Part shown: positions 56,380-64,000 of the stretch, in pieces
Position numbering within the stretch: the first letter of the stretch is position 1
Layout of the letters: each line of letters opens with the position of its first letter
Origin: Bacteroidota bacterium
GTDB taxonomy: Bacteria; Bacteroidota; Ignavibacteria; Ignavibacteriales; Ignavibacteriaceae
Reading direction: 5' to 3'
Length of the DNA: 64,000 bases
Assembly (NCBI GenBank): GCA_022573715.1
Contig: JACZTL010000009.1
Span: 29,752 to 93,751 of the forward strand
Made by a program: the position numbers and the translations under genes
Notes under the pieces: generated by a model
The model's database searches: none
Seen by the model: only the letters and a program-made list of their open reading frames with translations
What the model was told of the DNA's origin: nothing

Positions 56380-57357
56380 TTATTTAAATTGATCTACCAT
56401 TAAAGCAGATTTCCAAGCAAATTTTTTATCGTTATTCTGCAAAGCATTCTTTGCTGTCAGTTCTAAATACTTAGTTTCTTTTTTATCTTTTTGTAAGATC
56501 GTCAATGCTAATTTCAACATATGTTTGTAGTTATTTAAAACTTGGTATTCAAAAAAAGTTTCAACTAATGGTAAATTAATTTTTAGCCTTTCATCTTCAA
56601 TATTCTTTTTCAGTTCAAATGCTTCCTTAGATGAAGGTATTTTTGAAATTCCGGCAAACTTCGCTAAATCATTTGCAGAATATATTTCAGAAATTTTAAT
56701 AAATTCAGGAATATTATCAAAGCCCACGCCGAGAGACGTCCCCGGTTTTTCTACAACAAAAACAGAATCTCCATTTGCTCTACAATAATAATTTGCAGAC
56801 ATTCTCGCAACAAGGTCAATTAAATCAGGTTCAATAATCCCATCTTTTATAATATCTTTTTTAACGTGAAGTTTAACAACTTCGCAAATGGCTAAATTAG
56901 CGCTCCCCCCACCTTCCCCATAGCTTATCATATCTTTTAAGATACACTCCATCTGGAACGGGGATTGTTTTACTCTAGGTGGTTTTACTTTATCAGATTC
57001 AATAGGAGTTAAACCTGACTTAAAAAATTCATCAACATCGGATGGATATTCCGAGGAAGCAAGACTGATCTGTTCTACCATTGAATAAGTAACAGCTTGA
57101 ACAACACACTCTTTAGTTTGCATTAAATTATTGTAAGTGTCTTTTAAACTTCCGTCTTTTCCTCTTCTTGCCGCAGAAAATGCAATTATAGGGGGGTTGA
57201 CACCGAATGCATTGAAAAAAGAAAAGGGAGATAAATTAGGTTTACCATCTTCTGATAAAGTAGAAACCAAGGCAATAGGTCGTGGTGCAACTCCGCCCAA
57301 TAGCAGTTTATGGAATTCCGGGACACTTACATCTTTTGGTTCAATATGTAACATCAT
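56380..57357 (-). CDS. Flavin-reductase-fold protein
   Basis: A 325-residue protein whose first 200 residues match the FMN-binding flavin reductase/split-barrel family: LLGGVAPRPIALVSTLSEDGKPNLSPFSFFNAFG and FSAARRGKDGSLKDT contact the flavin in the family. The C-terminal 110 residues are helical (KLALTILQKDKKETKYLELTAKNALQ) and unusual for the family. It overlaps the fumarylacetoacetase gene by 4 bases. Its role in tyrosine breakdown is unknown; no mono-oxygenase partner is visible. Confidence 0.85.
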   Translation of the reverse strand: MMLHIEPKDVSVPEFHKLLLGGVAPRPIALVSTLSEDGKPNLSPFSFFNAFGVNPPIIAFSAARRGKDGSLKDTYNNLMQTKECVVQAVTYSMVEQISLASSEYPSDVDEFFKSGLTPIESDKVKPPRVKQSPFQMECILKDMISYGEGGGSANLAICEVVKLHVKKDIIKDGIIEPDLIDLVARMSANYYCRANGDSVFVVEKPGTSLGVGFDNIPEFIKISEIYSANDLAKFAGISKIPSSKEAFELKKNIEDERLKINLPLVETFFEYQVLNNYKHMLKLALTILQKDKKETKYLELTAKNALQNNDKKFAWKSALMVDQFK

Positions 57358-58373
57358 ACATTCTTCTTTTTTGCAAGTATTGAATAATCATTGTTGGAAA
57401 GTATCAACCTGTTTTTTAATCTGCCCAAACCTTCAATTTCCAGTTCCATCGTGTCACCCGTTTGAATCCAAATTGGTGTGAACTCTTCATTTTTCTCTTT
57501 TGCTTCAATTGCCCAGGTACCGTTTAATTCTAAATAGCAACCGCTCCCCACGGTTCCCGAGCCAATAACATCACCCGGTATTAGCTCAACACCGTACGAA
57601 GCTCGTTCTATAATTTCTGCAAATGACCAGTTCATATCTTTCATATTACCGTCTGATACTTGTTTGCCGTTATGAAAAGCAGTCATCCGTAAATTATATT
57701 TATCGCCTGAATCCGTTTCTATTTTAAATTTTTCTAATTCATCAGGAGTTACAAGCCAGGGACCGATTGTTGTTGCAAAGTCTTTTCCCTTTGCCGGCCC
57801 AAGATTTAATTTCATCTCTTCCATCTGAAGACGTCTTGCACTTAAATCATTCATGACCATGTAACCTGCTATATATTTATCTGCTTCTTTTGCCGAAATA
57901 TTTTTGCCTCTTTTCCCAATAACAACGGCTGCTTCAAGTTCAAAATCTAATTTTTCAAAATGATCTTTTTCAAGAAAGATATCACCTCCGCCAAATATTG
58001 CATTATGATTTGTCAAATAGAATATCGGAAATTGATCAAACTCGGGAATCATATCCACTCCCCTGTTTCTTCTTGCAGTCGCAACGTGCTGACGAAATGC
58101 ATAACCATCCCGGCACGAAGTTGGATGTGGGACAGGTGCTAATAATTTCACATCATTTAATTCTATAGATTCGAATTCACCACCGTTTTTAATTTCTGTT
58201 TCCAAGGTGCGAGCTATGTTCATATTTTCATCTTCACCTTTGAGGAATTCACCCATTGTTGAGGGTAATTGTTTGCCTAATTTAGAAGAACAATTTTCCA
58301 GATCATAGATTTTATTTTTTATTAACAATCCAACTCTGTCTGTTTTATTGTGTTCATAGGAAACAAATTTCAT
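57354..58373 (-). CDS. Fumarylacetoacetase-family hydrolase
   Basis: Splits fumarylacetoacetate into fumarate and acetoacetate, judged from context. 339 residues. The FAH core shows the metal ligands in FELEAAVVIGKRG and YMVMNDLSARRLQ, and a GDVIGSGTVGSGCYLE block near 280. The N-terminal 95 residues are the smaller barrel of the family. It is the single-chain bacterial type rather than the longer human FAH. Overlaps the flavin-reductase-fold gene and is 20 bases after the aminotransferase. Confidence 0.9.
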   Translation of the reverse strand: MKFVSYEHNKTDRVGLLIKNKIYDLENCSSKLGKQLPSTMGEFLKGEDENMNIARTLETEIKNGGEFESIELNDVKLLAPVPHPTSCRDGYAFRQHVATARRNRGVDMIPEFDQFPIFYLTNHNAIFGGGDIFLEKDHFEKLDFELEAAVVIGKRGKNISAKEADKYIAGYMVMNDLSARRLQMEEMKLNLGPAKGKDFATTIGPWLVTPDELEKFKIETDSGDKYNLRMTAFHNGKQVSDGNMKDMNWSFAEIIERASYGVELIPGDVIGSGTVGSGCYLELNGTWAIEAKEKNEEFTPIWIQTGDTMELEIEGLGRLKNRLILSNNDYSILAKKKNV

Positions 58374-58393
58374 TTAATTCTCCATTTACGAAT

Positions 58394-59518
58394 TTATATG
58401 TTTGGTTGTAAATTATATTCTTTTAATAATTGATTTTGAACTTGTGAAATTACATTTATAGCAAATTCGGTTTCTTCATCAGTCCCCGAATTTATTCTTA
58501 TTCCGTTTGGAATGCCGAACGATTTTACATGTCTTAGAATCAATCCTTTCTTCAAACATTCATCTTTAAATTTTACCGTATAATCTTCATCTGCGAAAAG
58601 CATTAAAAAAAAGTTTGCCGACGAAGGTAAAAATTTTATAGATAATTCATCAAATATTTGCTTAAATTTTTTCAATGATTTATTGTTCAGTTCAACTGTC
58701 TTTCTCAAAAAATCATCATCGTTAAGTGCCGCAATTGCAGCAACCTGAGCCAATGAATTAGGTTCGAAAGGTAATTTCACTTTGTATAATATTTTAATCA
58801 ACTCTTCGTGCCCAACAGCAAAGCCGATTCTAATTCCAGCTAGTCCGTAAGCTTTTGACAGTGTTCTTAAAACTATCAAGTTTTTATTATCGTATTCTAA
58901 TCCATTGGGGTAATCAGGATTTGATTGTGCATAAACAGTATAAGCTTCATCCAAAACTATTAAAATATTTTCCGGAACTTTAAGAAGGAAGTTCTCAAAT
59001 TCTTGTTTTGTAAAGATTGTGCCTGTAGGGTTGTTGGGATTTGCAAGATAAATAATCTTAGTTTTTTCTGTTATATTTTCGGCAATTTTTTCGAGATCAA
59101 ATCTGTTATTATTCTGCTCAACTTGTTTTGAAATTCTACCGTATTTGTTAACGTTTACATACCAACCAATAAACGATCCTTTGGAAGTTATGAGTTCATC
59201 ACCTTCTTCGCTGAAAGCAGAAATGATGTACTGAAGCAAAGAATCAGAACCGCTACCCGTAACTATTTGATTAGGTGATTTGTTTATCTTTTTTGCAATT
59301 GCATTTACAAGATCAAATGCTGCGGGGTTTGTATATCGATGAATTTCAATGATGTGCTTTTTAATTGCTTCCATCGCTTTTGGAGATGGTCCTAATGGAT
59401 TTTCATTTGATGCAAGCTTTACAATTTTTTTAAGTCCATATTCGCGGAACAGTTCATCAATTGGTTTACCGGCTTTGTAGGGTTTAAGGTCTTCAACATA
59501 CTTAGGAATTTTAATCAT
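58394..59518 (-). CDS. Aminotransferase, HisC-like (aromatic or histidinol-phosphate)
   Basis: A 374-residue fold-type I PLP enzyme annotated by homology as histidinol-phosphate aminotransferase. VKLASNENPLGPSPKA, GSGSDSLLQYI, YLANPNNPTGTIF, VLDEAYTVYA and the PLP lysine in LRTLSKAYGLAGIRIGFA are all present. It lies between hmgA (8-base overlap) and the FAH gene, so transamination of tyrosine to 4-hydroxyphenylpyruvate is the likely job. HisC-type enzymes are known to accept aromatic substrates. No other his gene is in the window. Confidence 0.85.
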   Translation of the reverse strand: MIKIPKYVEDLKPYKAGKPIDELFREYGLKKIVKLASNENPLGPSPKAMEAIKKHIIEIHRYTNPAAFDLVNAIAKKINKSPNQIVTGSGSDSLLQYIISAFSEEGDELITSKGSFIGWYVNVNKYGRISKQVEQNNNRFDLEKIAENITEKTKIIYLANPNNPTGTIFTKQEFENFLLKVPENILIVLDEAYTVYAQSNPDYPNGLEYDNKNLIVLRTLSKAYGLAGIRIGFAVGHEELIKILYKVKLPFEPNSLAQVAAIAALNDDDFLRKTVELNNKSLKKFKQIFDELSIKFLPSSANFFLMLFADEDYTVKFKDECLKKGLILRHVKSFGIPNGIRINSGTDEETEFAINVISQVQNQLLKEYNLQPNI

Positions 59519-60683
59519 TACCGTTTTCTAACCAGGATTGAGAATAATTATCATCCATTGTTTCTTTTACATTAGTAGTTAATTGCAAGGGCGCAAAAGT
59601 GTCCACCATAATTGCATATTCGTCTGTTGATTTTTTACCTACGGATTCTTCTATCTTCCCGGGTTGAGGTCCGTGAGGAATTCCCATTGGGTGAAGTGTG
59701 ATAGAACCTTCTTTTACGTCTTTTCTTGACATAAAATCTCCGTGTACATAATATATAACTTCATCGCTGTCACAATTAGAATGATAGTACGGAGTAGGAA
59801 TTGAATTAGGATCAAAATCAAAAAGACGAGGACAAAAAGTACAGACAACAAATTGCTGTGTTTTCAAAAACAAATGTACAGGCGGAGGAAGATGAAGTTT
59901 TCCAACTTTGGGTGCGTAATCTTTAATATTAAAAATATAAGGATATAAGTAACCATCCCATCCTACAACATCAAAAGGATGGTGTGGAAGTTTGTAATCA
60001 AAAATTCTGTTTGATACTTTTAATAAAAGTTTGAACTCTCCTTTTTTATCTATCGGTTCTGTAAATTCAGGGACACGAAAATCTCTTTCATAATACGGTG
60101 CATCTTCGGTTAGCTGTCCGTATTCGTTTCTGTAATGTTTAGGAATATCAAATGGTGTGTCAGATTCAACTATGAACAACTTAACATTTTCATAACTATC
60201 AAAATAAATTTGGTATGTAGTCCCTTTCGGAACAATTATAAAATCCCATTCATCAAATTTCAGACTTCCGTACTCCGATAAAAATTCACCTTTACCGTGA
60301 TGTATAAAAATAAGCTCGTGCATATGAGAATTTCTATAAAAGAAATCTGCTTCTTCACTAATGTGAGCAGTAGACAGAATGCAGTGGCTATTTTTTAAAA
60401 ATTCATTTCTTGATGAAAAAATATCACCCTTTGATTGTTTATTGTCAGTGAAAAAGTGATAATATTGCAATGGTGCATCGTACCAAATATTATCTTCTTT
60501 TTTGTCGAGTTCGGAGATCTGTTCGACTTGTGTTGGCATATAAATGTGATATTTATTTGAATAAATGCCGGAAAATCCAATTGTGCTAAACAATTCTTCA
60601 CGGTAAAGTGATTTACCGTCAGGTTTATAAAATGTTGTGTGTCTCTTTGGTGGTACTTTTCCTAATTTAACATAAAAGGACAT
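59511..60683 (-). CDS. hmgA: Homogentisate 1,2-dioxygenase
   Basis: Opens the ring of homogentisate to maleylacetoacetate. 390 residues of the cupin family. The FIVPKGTTYQIYF cupin, PYIFNIKDYAPKVGKLHLPPPVHLFLKT and the iron-binding region YHSNCDSDEVIYYVHGDF with SITLHPMGIPHGPQPG (His ligands) are present. It starts at ATG 60681-60683 after a weak ribosome site and overlaps the aminotransferase by 8 bases. 136 bases upstream lies hppD, separated by a palindrome pair. Confidence 0.93.
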   Translation of the reverse strand: MSFYVKLGKVPPKRHTTFYKPDGKSLYREELFSTIGFSGIYSNKYHIYMPTQVEQISELDKKEDNIWYDAPLQYYHFFTDNKQSKGDIFSSRNEFLKNSHCILSTAHISEEADFFYRNSHMHELIFIHHGKGEFLSEYGSLKFDEWDFIIVPKGTTYQIYFDSYENVKLFIVESDTPFDIPKHYRNEYGQLTEDAPYYERDFRVPEFTEPIDKKGEFKLLLKVSNRIFDYKLPHHPFDVVGWDGYLYPYIFNIKDYAPKVGKLHLPPPVHLFLKTQQFVVCTFCPRLFDFDPNSIPTPYYHSNCDSDEVIYYVHGDFMSRKDVKEGSITLHPMGIPHGPQPGKIEESVGKKSTDEYAIMVDTFAPLQLTTNVKETMDDNYSQSWLENGND

Positions 60684-60730
60684 ACTTACCTCGTCTCAAT
60701 AAATTATATAAATAATTCAATAGTTTGGGT

Positions 60731-60809
60731 AACCTCCGAGGTTAACCAAATAAATGTTTTTTACCCATAATATTTTCTTAGTTTCTTAAATATTGTAACC
60801 TCGGAGGTT
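60731..60809. repeat. Inverted pair of 13-nt palindromes between hppD and hmgA
   Basis: AACCTCCGAGGTT (60731-60743) and its exact reverse complement AACCTCGGAGGTT (60797-60809) flank a 53-base AT-rich spacer. Each is itself a 6-bp palindrome around one base, and they can pair with each other. The layout matches the REP-pair (BIME) pattern seen elsewhere in the window. Confidence 0.85.
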
Positions 60810-60819
60810 GCTAATATTT

Positions 60820-61935
60820 TTAATCCCTATCAAAATTACCCCTTTGAATTTGATCTTTTTCAATTGATTCAAATAGTGCTTGGAAGTTACCTTGTCCGAA
60901 TCCTTCTGCACCATTTCTTCTTTGTATTATTTCATAAAAAAATGTCGGTCTGTCACCAATGGGTTTTGTAAATAACTGAAGTAAGTAACCTTTACTTTCA
61001 GTATGATCGCAAAGAATCCCATTCTCTTGAAGATCAGCAATATCTTCGGTAATATCTATATTCTCCTTACGAAGCATTTCATAATATGAATCAGGCGGTT
61101 CTAAAAAATCCACACCATTTTTTTTCATATTTGCAATAGTTTCAATAATATTATCTGTTGAAATTGCAATATGCTGAATTCCAGAACCAAGATATTCATC
61201 AATATACTCTTCTATCTGTGATTTTTTTAATCCTTCGTATGGTTCATTTATCGGGTTTTTAATATCAGCTTCTTTTGAACGAACCACTTTTGAAAGTAAT
61301 GCAGAATATTTAGTTGAAATATCGCCCATCCCAAATTCAAGGAATGTTTCAAAGTTAAGTGTCTTATTCAAATAATTTACCCAAAAATCCATCTCATTAA
61401 TTCTTACATTACCAACTATATGGTCAATTTCTTTTAATCCGGTTTTATGAGCTTCAATGTTAATATGTTGTATAGGTTCTATAAAATATGGCTTGAACTG
61501 TCCTTTATAATTATCTCTTTTAGAAAAAACAATTTCAGCATCATCGTATAGTTTTACTGCAGCTTCTTCAATATAACCATTTTTATCTTCGATTTTTTTA
61601 TAAGTGCTTACAGGTACTGCTCCGTTTTTAACTGCGGTATCGAAAGCATATTCTACGTCTTTTACTTTTAGTGCCCATCTTTTAACACCGTCACCGTGTT
61701 TTTGTACAAATGAAGAAATTTTGAATTCCGAAGGATCTACTGCTGAAGTAACAACTATTCTAAGATTATCACCTTCTATTAAATAGGATACTTTTCCTTT
61801 TACACCTGATTCAGAACCGCTGTATGCTGTAATTTTAAGTCCCATACTTTTTGCATGCCAGTATGCGCACATTTTAGCAGATCCAACATAAAATTCGACA
61901 TAATCATATCCTAAAATTCCTAAATTATTTGCCAT
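60820..61935 (-). CDS. hppD: 4-hydroxyphenylpyruvate dioxygenase
   Basis: Makes homogentisate from 4-hydroxyphenylpyruvate with Fe(II). 371 residues, two glyoxalase-type halves. The Fe ligands are the His of LKEIDHIVGNV, the His of GIQHIAISTDN, and the Glu of FFYEIIQRRNG. GFGQGNFQALFESIE closes the active site. It starts at ATG 61933-61935 with AGGAG 9 bases upstream. First gene of the tyrosine cluster. A TTGTAA/TATTAT pair upstream would put the transcript start inside the ribosome site and is not called. Confidence 0.96.
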   Translation of the reverse strand: MANNLGILGYDYVEFYVGSAKMCAYWHAKSMGLKITAYSGSESGVKGKVSYLIEGDNLRIVVTSAVDPSEFKISSFVQKHGDGVKRWALKVKDVEYAFDTAVKNGAVPVSTYKKIEDKNGYIEEAAVKLYDDAEIVFSKRDNYKGQFKPYFIEPIQHINIEAHKTGLKEIDHIVGNVRINEMDFWVNYLNKTLNFETFLEFGMGDISTKYSALLSKVVRSKEADIKNPINEPYEGLKKSQIEEYIDEYLGSGIQHIAISTDNIIETIANMKKNGVDFLEPPDSYYEMLRKENIDITEDIADLQENGILCDHTESKGYLLQLFTKPIGDRPTFFYEIIQRRNGAEGFGQGNFQALFESIEKDQIQRGNFDRD

Positions 61936-62395
61936 AAATTTTTCTCCTAATAAATAATACAGATGAGACTTTAGTTTACAAAACTAATTTAAATAAGAAT
62001 TATTGTAAAGGAATATTCCTTAGGCTATAGTAGTTGAAACTTAATTATTTTATTCTATGCTGTCAAGTAGCATAAACTCTCTTTCCTTACTTTTCTTTGT
62101 CTCACCTAGATTTTTATTTTCATATTTGCAGATTTTTAACAAAGGACAAATAACACACTTTGGCTTTTGAGAAAGACATATTTCCCTTCCCAATCTTATT
62201 AAATTTGTGTGAAATGAATGTGTAGTTTAAGGCTGTCACGGAATGCTCCTAGACAGCCTAGATAATATTTATAATGAATAAATATTAAAGTACCGTGATA
62301 ATAGGCTCTCCTTAATACCACGGCACAATAAATAATTATCGTTTATAGTTTAGTATCATTTGATACTATTTCAATAATACTTGTCCGCCATATTT
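61936..62395. other. Intergenic region with endonuclease III remnant and hairpins
   Basis: 460 bases between hppD and the surface-protein gene. It contains an Nth C-terminal remnant (62050-62226), the hairpin AGGCTGTC...GACAGCCT (62230-62259), a looser CCGTG...CACGG pair (62293-62323) and TAGTATCA-TT-TGATACTA (62351-62368). The last two lie downstream of the surface-protein stop and could end its transcript. The part next to hppD should hold its promoter. Confidence 0.6.
62050..62226 (-). pseudogene. Endonuclease III C-terminal [4Fe-4S] remnant
   Basis: A 57-codon open stretch reading HSFHTNLIRLGREICLSQKP, KCVICPLLKICKYENK and so on. The cysteines are spaced C-x6-C-x2-C-x5-C, exactly the cluster loop of endonuclease III/MutY. 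The catalytic helix-hairpin-helix part is missing and an in-frame TAA precedes it at 62227-62229. A hairpin begins right after the break, at 62230. This is a truncated, non-functional relic of an nth-like gene. Confidence 0.85.
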
Positions 62396-64000
62396 CTATT
62401 TTAGGAGGATCATTTTATTAGATTGCGCATAATTACCTGTCACAATTCTGTAAATATATGTCCCACTTGCTACAGGGCTACCGTAATTATCCTTTCCATT
62501 CCATTGTACATTATACACGCCGGCACTTTTATCACCACTTACAAGTGTCTTTATTTCCTGTCCAAGCATATTGTAAATCTTAAGAGTTACAAATGATGCC
62601 TCAGGCAATGCATATTTTATTACTGTACTTGGATTAAACGGATTGGGATAATTCTGGCTTAATGTGAAGTCAATCGGCATATTTGTTGTATTATCAAGAG
62701 AGATGCTTTCATTATTGTCTGTCACACTTGCTACTGCCGCCTTCTTTGTTGCTTTTTGTGCGTGTTTCCAAGCTTTTTTATAATGATCTATTGCTTTGTC
62801 ATATTTATTTTTGCTTAGTTCAACCAGCGCCTTAGCCATTTCTTTGTTAGCTTTTTGTAATTCTTTTTCACATTTTGAATTACCGCCACATACCACTTCA
62901 TTGATTGCTACTTGTGCAAGATTATTATCGGCTGTGAGCAGAAAATTAATTGCCTCTAATGCATCAACACTGAACGGTGGGGTGAATTTCTTGTTTTTTA
63001 ATTTTTTGACTGCTTTCTTTTCTTCGTCAAATACTTTTTTACCTTTTTTGGTTAAGTGATTTACATCTACCCAAAGCTTAGACTCAAGACTTTTATCGAT
63101 ATGCTTTATTGCTTTTTTAGCAGCCTTACGAATTTTTTTATCAGGATCAGTTAGGTAGGGAATTAATAAATCCTTGGCAGCTTGTTTCATACCAAATGAA
63201 GATATCTTAAACTCAACAGAACCAATATCGAAGGATGCACCTTGAGGACGCGTAACACCGCGCTGATCAGTTGTAATAGGATTACCATTGGCATCTGTAC
63301 CAAAGGCGAGTGGCACTGCGTCTATAACAGGACTTCCAGGTAGCGGGGCGTGCGTCAACGTTGGGCCTCCATTATCAGCCAATGGTCCGAGCATTGGATC
63401 CACGCCGCCGATGTCACCTGTTCCGCTCCCAACGATGATACCGGCACCAGGGTTCTCAAACAGGTTGTGCCCCAGTGTAGTGAATATGCCTTGGAGGTCG
63501 CTAGGGCTGTTATTAGCAACGATCGTATTCTTCAAGTTGTTCAAGTTGGCGGAGCCTCCAAAGTTCCAAATTCCACCGCCTTGTGCGGTTGCGGTATTGC
63601 CACTGATTGTACTGTGGGTAAGTTGTATTTGGCCGAACACGTTGAAAATAGCGCCGCCATTGAGTCCAGTGTTTCCACTGATGGTGCTGTTGATGAGAGT
63701 TAGACTCTGGTTTAGGTTGTAAATGCCACCACCTCGGTTGAGAGTAGTGTTACCGCTGACAGTAGTACCTATCAGCGTCATCGTGCCTTTAGTGTAGATG
63801 CCACCGCCCCCCGCACTTTGGCCGGAGGGGTTGGCGACCTCAGCGTTACCACTGACCGTGGTATTGGTGAGCGTCATCGTGCCTGAGTTCCAAATTCCAC
63901 CGCCTGAAAAAGTGCCGGTGTTGCCGGTAACAACACTGTTGTCCAGAGTCATAACTCCTCTATTTCTGATGCCACCGCCTCTTCCTATACATATACCTGG
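62396..64000 (-). CDS. Beta-helix surface protein with type IX-like C-terminal sorting domain (partial)
   Basis: 535 visible codons, open at the right edge, so the start is outside the window. The visible N-terminal part (about 1-190) is a parallel beta-helix with repeats of the form GGGIWNSGTMTLTNTTVSGN, followed by a choice-of-anchor-type ending (GSPVIDAVP, DQRGVTRPQGASFDIGSVE). Then come a Lys-rich helical segment with a HEAT-like KDLLIPYLTDPDKKIRKAAKKAI and an Ala/Lys-rich helical stretch. The end is QNYPNPFNPSTVIKYALPEA to SNKMILLK, the secretion/sorting domain common in Ignavibacteria. The repeat part is clearly richer in G+C than the tail. Confidence 0.88.
   Translation of the reverse strand, partial: PGICIGRGGGIRNRGVMTLDNSVVTGNTGTFSGGGIWNSGTMTLTNTTVSGNAEVANPSGQSAGGGGIYTKGTMTLIGTTVSGNTTLNRGGGIYNLNQSLTLINSTISGNTGLNGGAIFNVFGQIQLTHSTISGNTATAQGGGIWNFGGSANLNNLKNTIVANNSPSDLQGIFTTLGHNLFENPGAGIIVGSGTGDIGGVDPMLGPLADNGGPTLTHAPLPGSPVIDAVPLAFGTDANGNPITTDQRGVTRPQGASFDIGSVEFKISSFGMKQAAKDLLIPYLTDPDKKIRKAAKKAIKHIDKSLESKLWVDVNHLTKKGKKVFDEEKKAVKKLKNKKFTPPFSVDALEAINFLLTADNNLAQVAINEVVCGGNSKCEKELQKANKEMAKALVELSKNKYDKAIDHYKKAWKHAQKATKKAAVASVTDNNESISLDNTTNMPIDFTLSQNYPNPFNPSTVIKYALPEASFVTLKIYNMLGQEIKTLVSGDKSAGVYNVQWNGKDNYGSPVASGTYIYRIVTGNYAQSNKMILLK

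Noticed and set aside
61954..61981. TTGTAA-N16-TATTAT promoter for hppD
   Set aside because: It would start the transcript inside the ribosome site, leaving too short a leader.
63288..63722. Two overlapping plus-strand open frames of 117-144 codons at the right edge
   Set aside because: Antisense to the repetitive, G+C-richer beta-helix region, where stop codons are rare on both strands; no ribosome site or recognisable protein.

Overview
The window is an AT-rich chromosomal segment of a bacterium from the Bacteroidota/Chlorobiota/Ignavibacteriota group, most likely Ignavibacteria-like. The pointers are a surface protein ending in a QNYPNPFNPST-type secretion/sorting domain, a fused E1 alpha-beta 2-oxoacid dehydrogenase, atpDC located away from the other ATP synthase genes, an 11-subunit complex I without nuoEFG, a KorAB ferredoxin oxidoreductase, and many short palindromic repeats. 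Taxonomy is inferred from gene content and motifs only. Nearly all genes are ordinary chromosomal housekeeping or catabolic genes, and no phage, plasmid or CRISPR locus was seen.

Layout. 1-2.6 kb (minus): the start of manC, an unknown helical protein and alr. 2.66-3.82 kb: two diverged direct copies of a palindrome-rich block flanking a dead REP-associated (IS200-like) transposase. 3.9-14.2 kb (plus): nuoABCDHIJKLMN behind a clear promoter, then a sodium:solute symporter. 15.8-17.7 kb: composite palindromes, a small unknown gene, an IscA/ErpA-type protein and Mn-type superoxide dismutase. 17.6-26.9 kb (minus): pepA, a DHH phosphoesterase, korAB, dsbD and nadE. 27.3-28.7 kb (plus): a PspC/LiaF-like pair. 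28.7-33.8 kb (minus): an MGMT-like gene, prfB with its programmed frameshift, an AtuA-type pair, miaA, pcm and a 45-residue membrane peptide. 33.96-34.53 kb: a damaged tRNA-Cys copy, a dead GIY-YIG nuclease gene, intact tRNA-Cys and tRNA-Gly. 34.7-40.0 kb (plus): plsY, an HtrA protease, purB and a tail-specific protease.

40.1-43.7 kb is a lysine-catabolism locus: an ALDH7-type dehydrogenase and an Rrf2 regulator are divergent from lysine 6-transaminase across a region with a palindromic candidate operator. Then come rsmI and atpDC, followed by a lipoate/2-oxoacid dehydrogenase cluster on the minus strand (lpd, lipB, E1, E2, lipA), probably a branched-chain 2-oxoacid dehydrogenase with the genes that lipoylate it. 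After a STAS protein, 54.4-61.9 kb carries a tyrosine-degradation cluster on the minus strand: hppD, hmgA, an aminotransferase annotated as HisC-like, a fumarylacetoacetase-family hydrolase, a flavin-reductase-fold protein and acetoacetate-CoA ligase. No recognisable maleylacetoacetate isomerase is present. The right edge holds an endonuclease III remnant and the C-terminal part of a beta-helix surface protein whose repeat domain is visibly richer in G+C than its tail.

The most unusual material is not in the intact genes. Inserts of about 20 bp, mostly palindromic, sit inside or beside the loops of older hairpins and inside a duplicated tRNA-Cys. That tRNA duplication brackets a GIY-YIG nuclease gene, an arrangement that looks like a tRNA-targeting mobile element. 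Several nested inverted-repeat elements elsewhere may belong to the same process.
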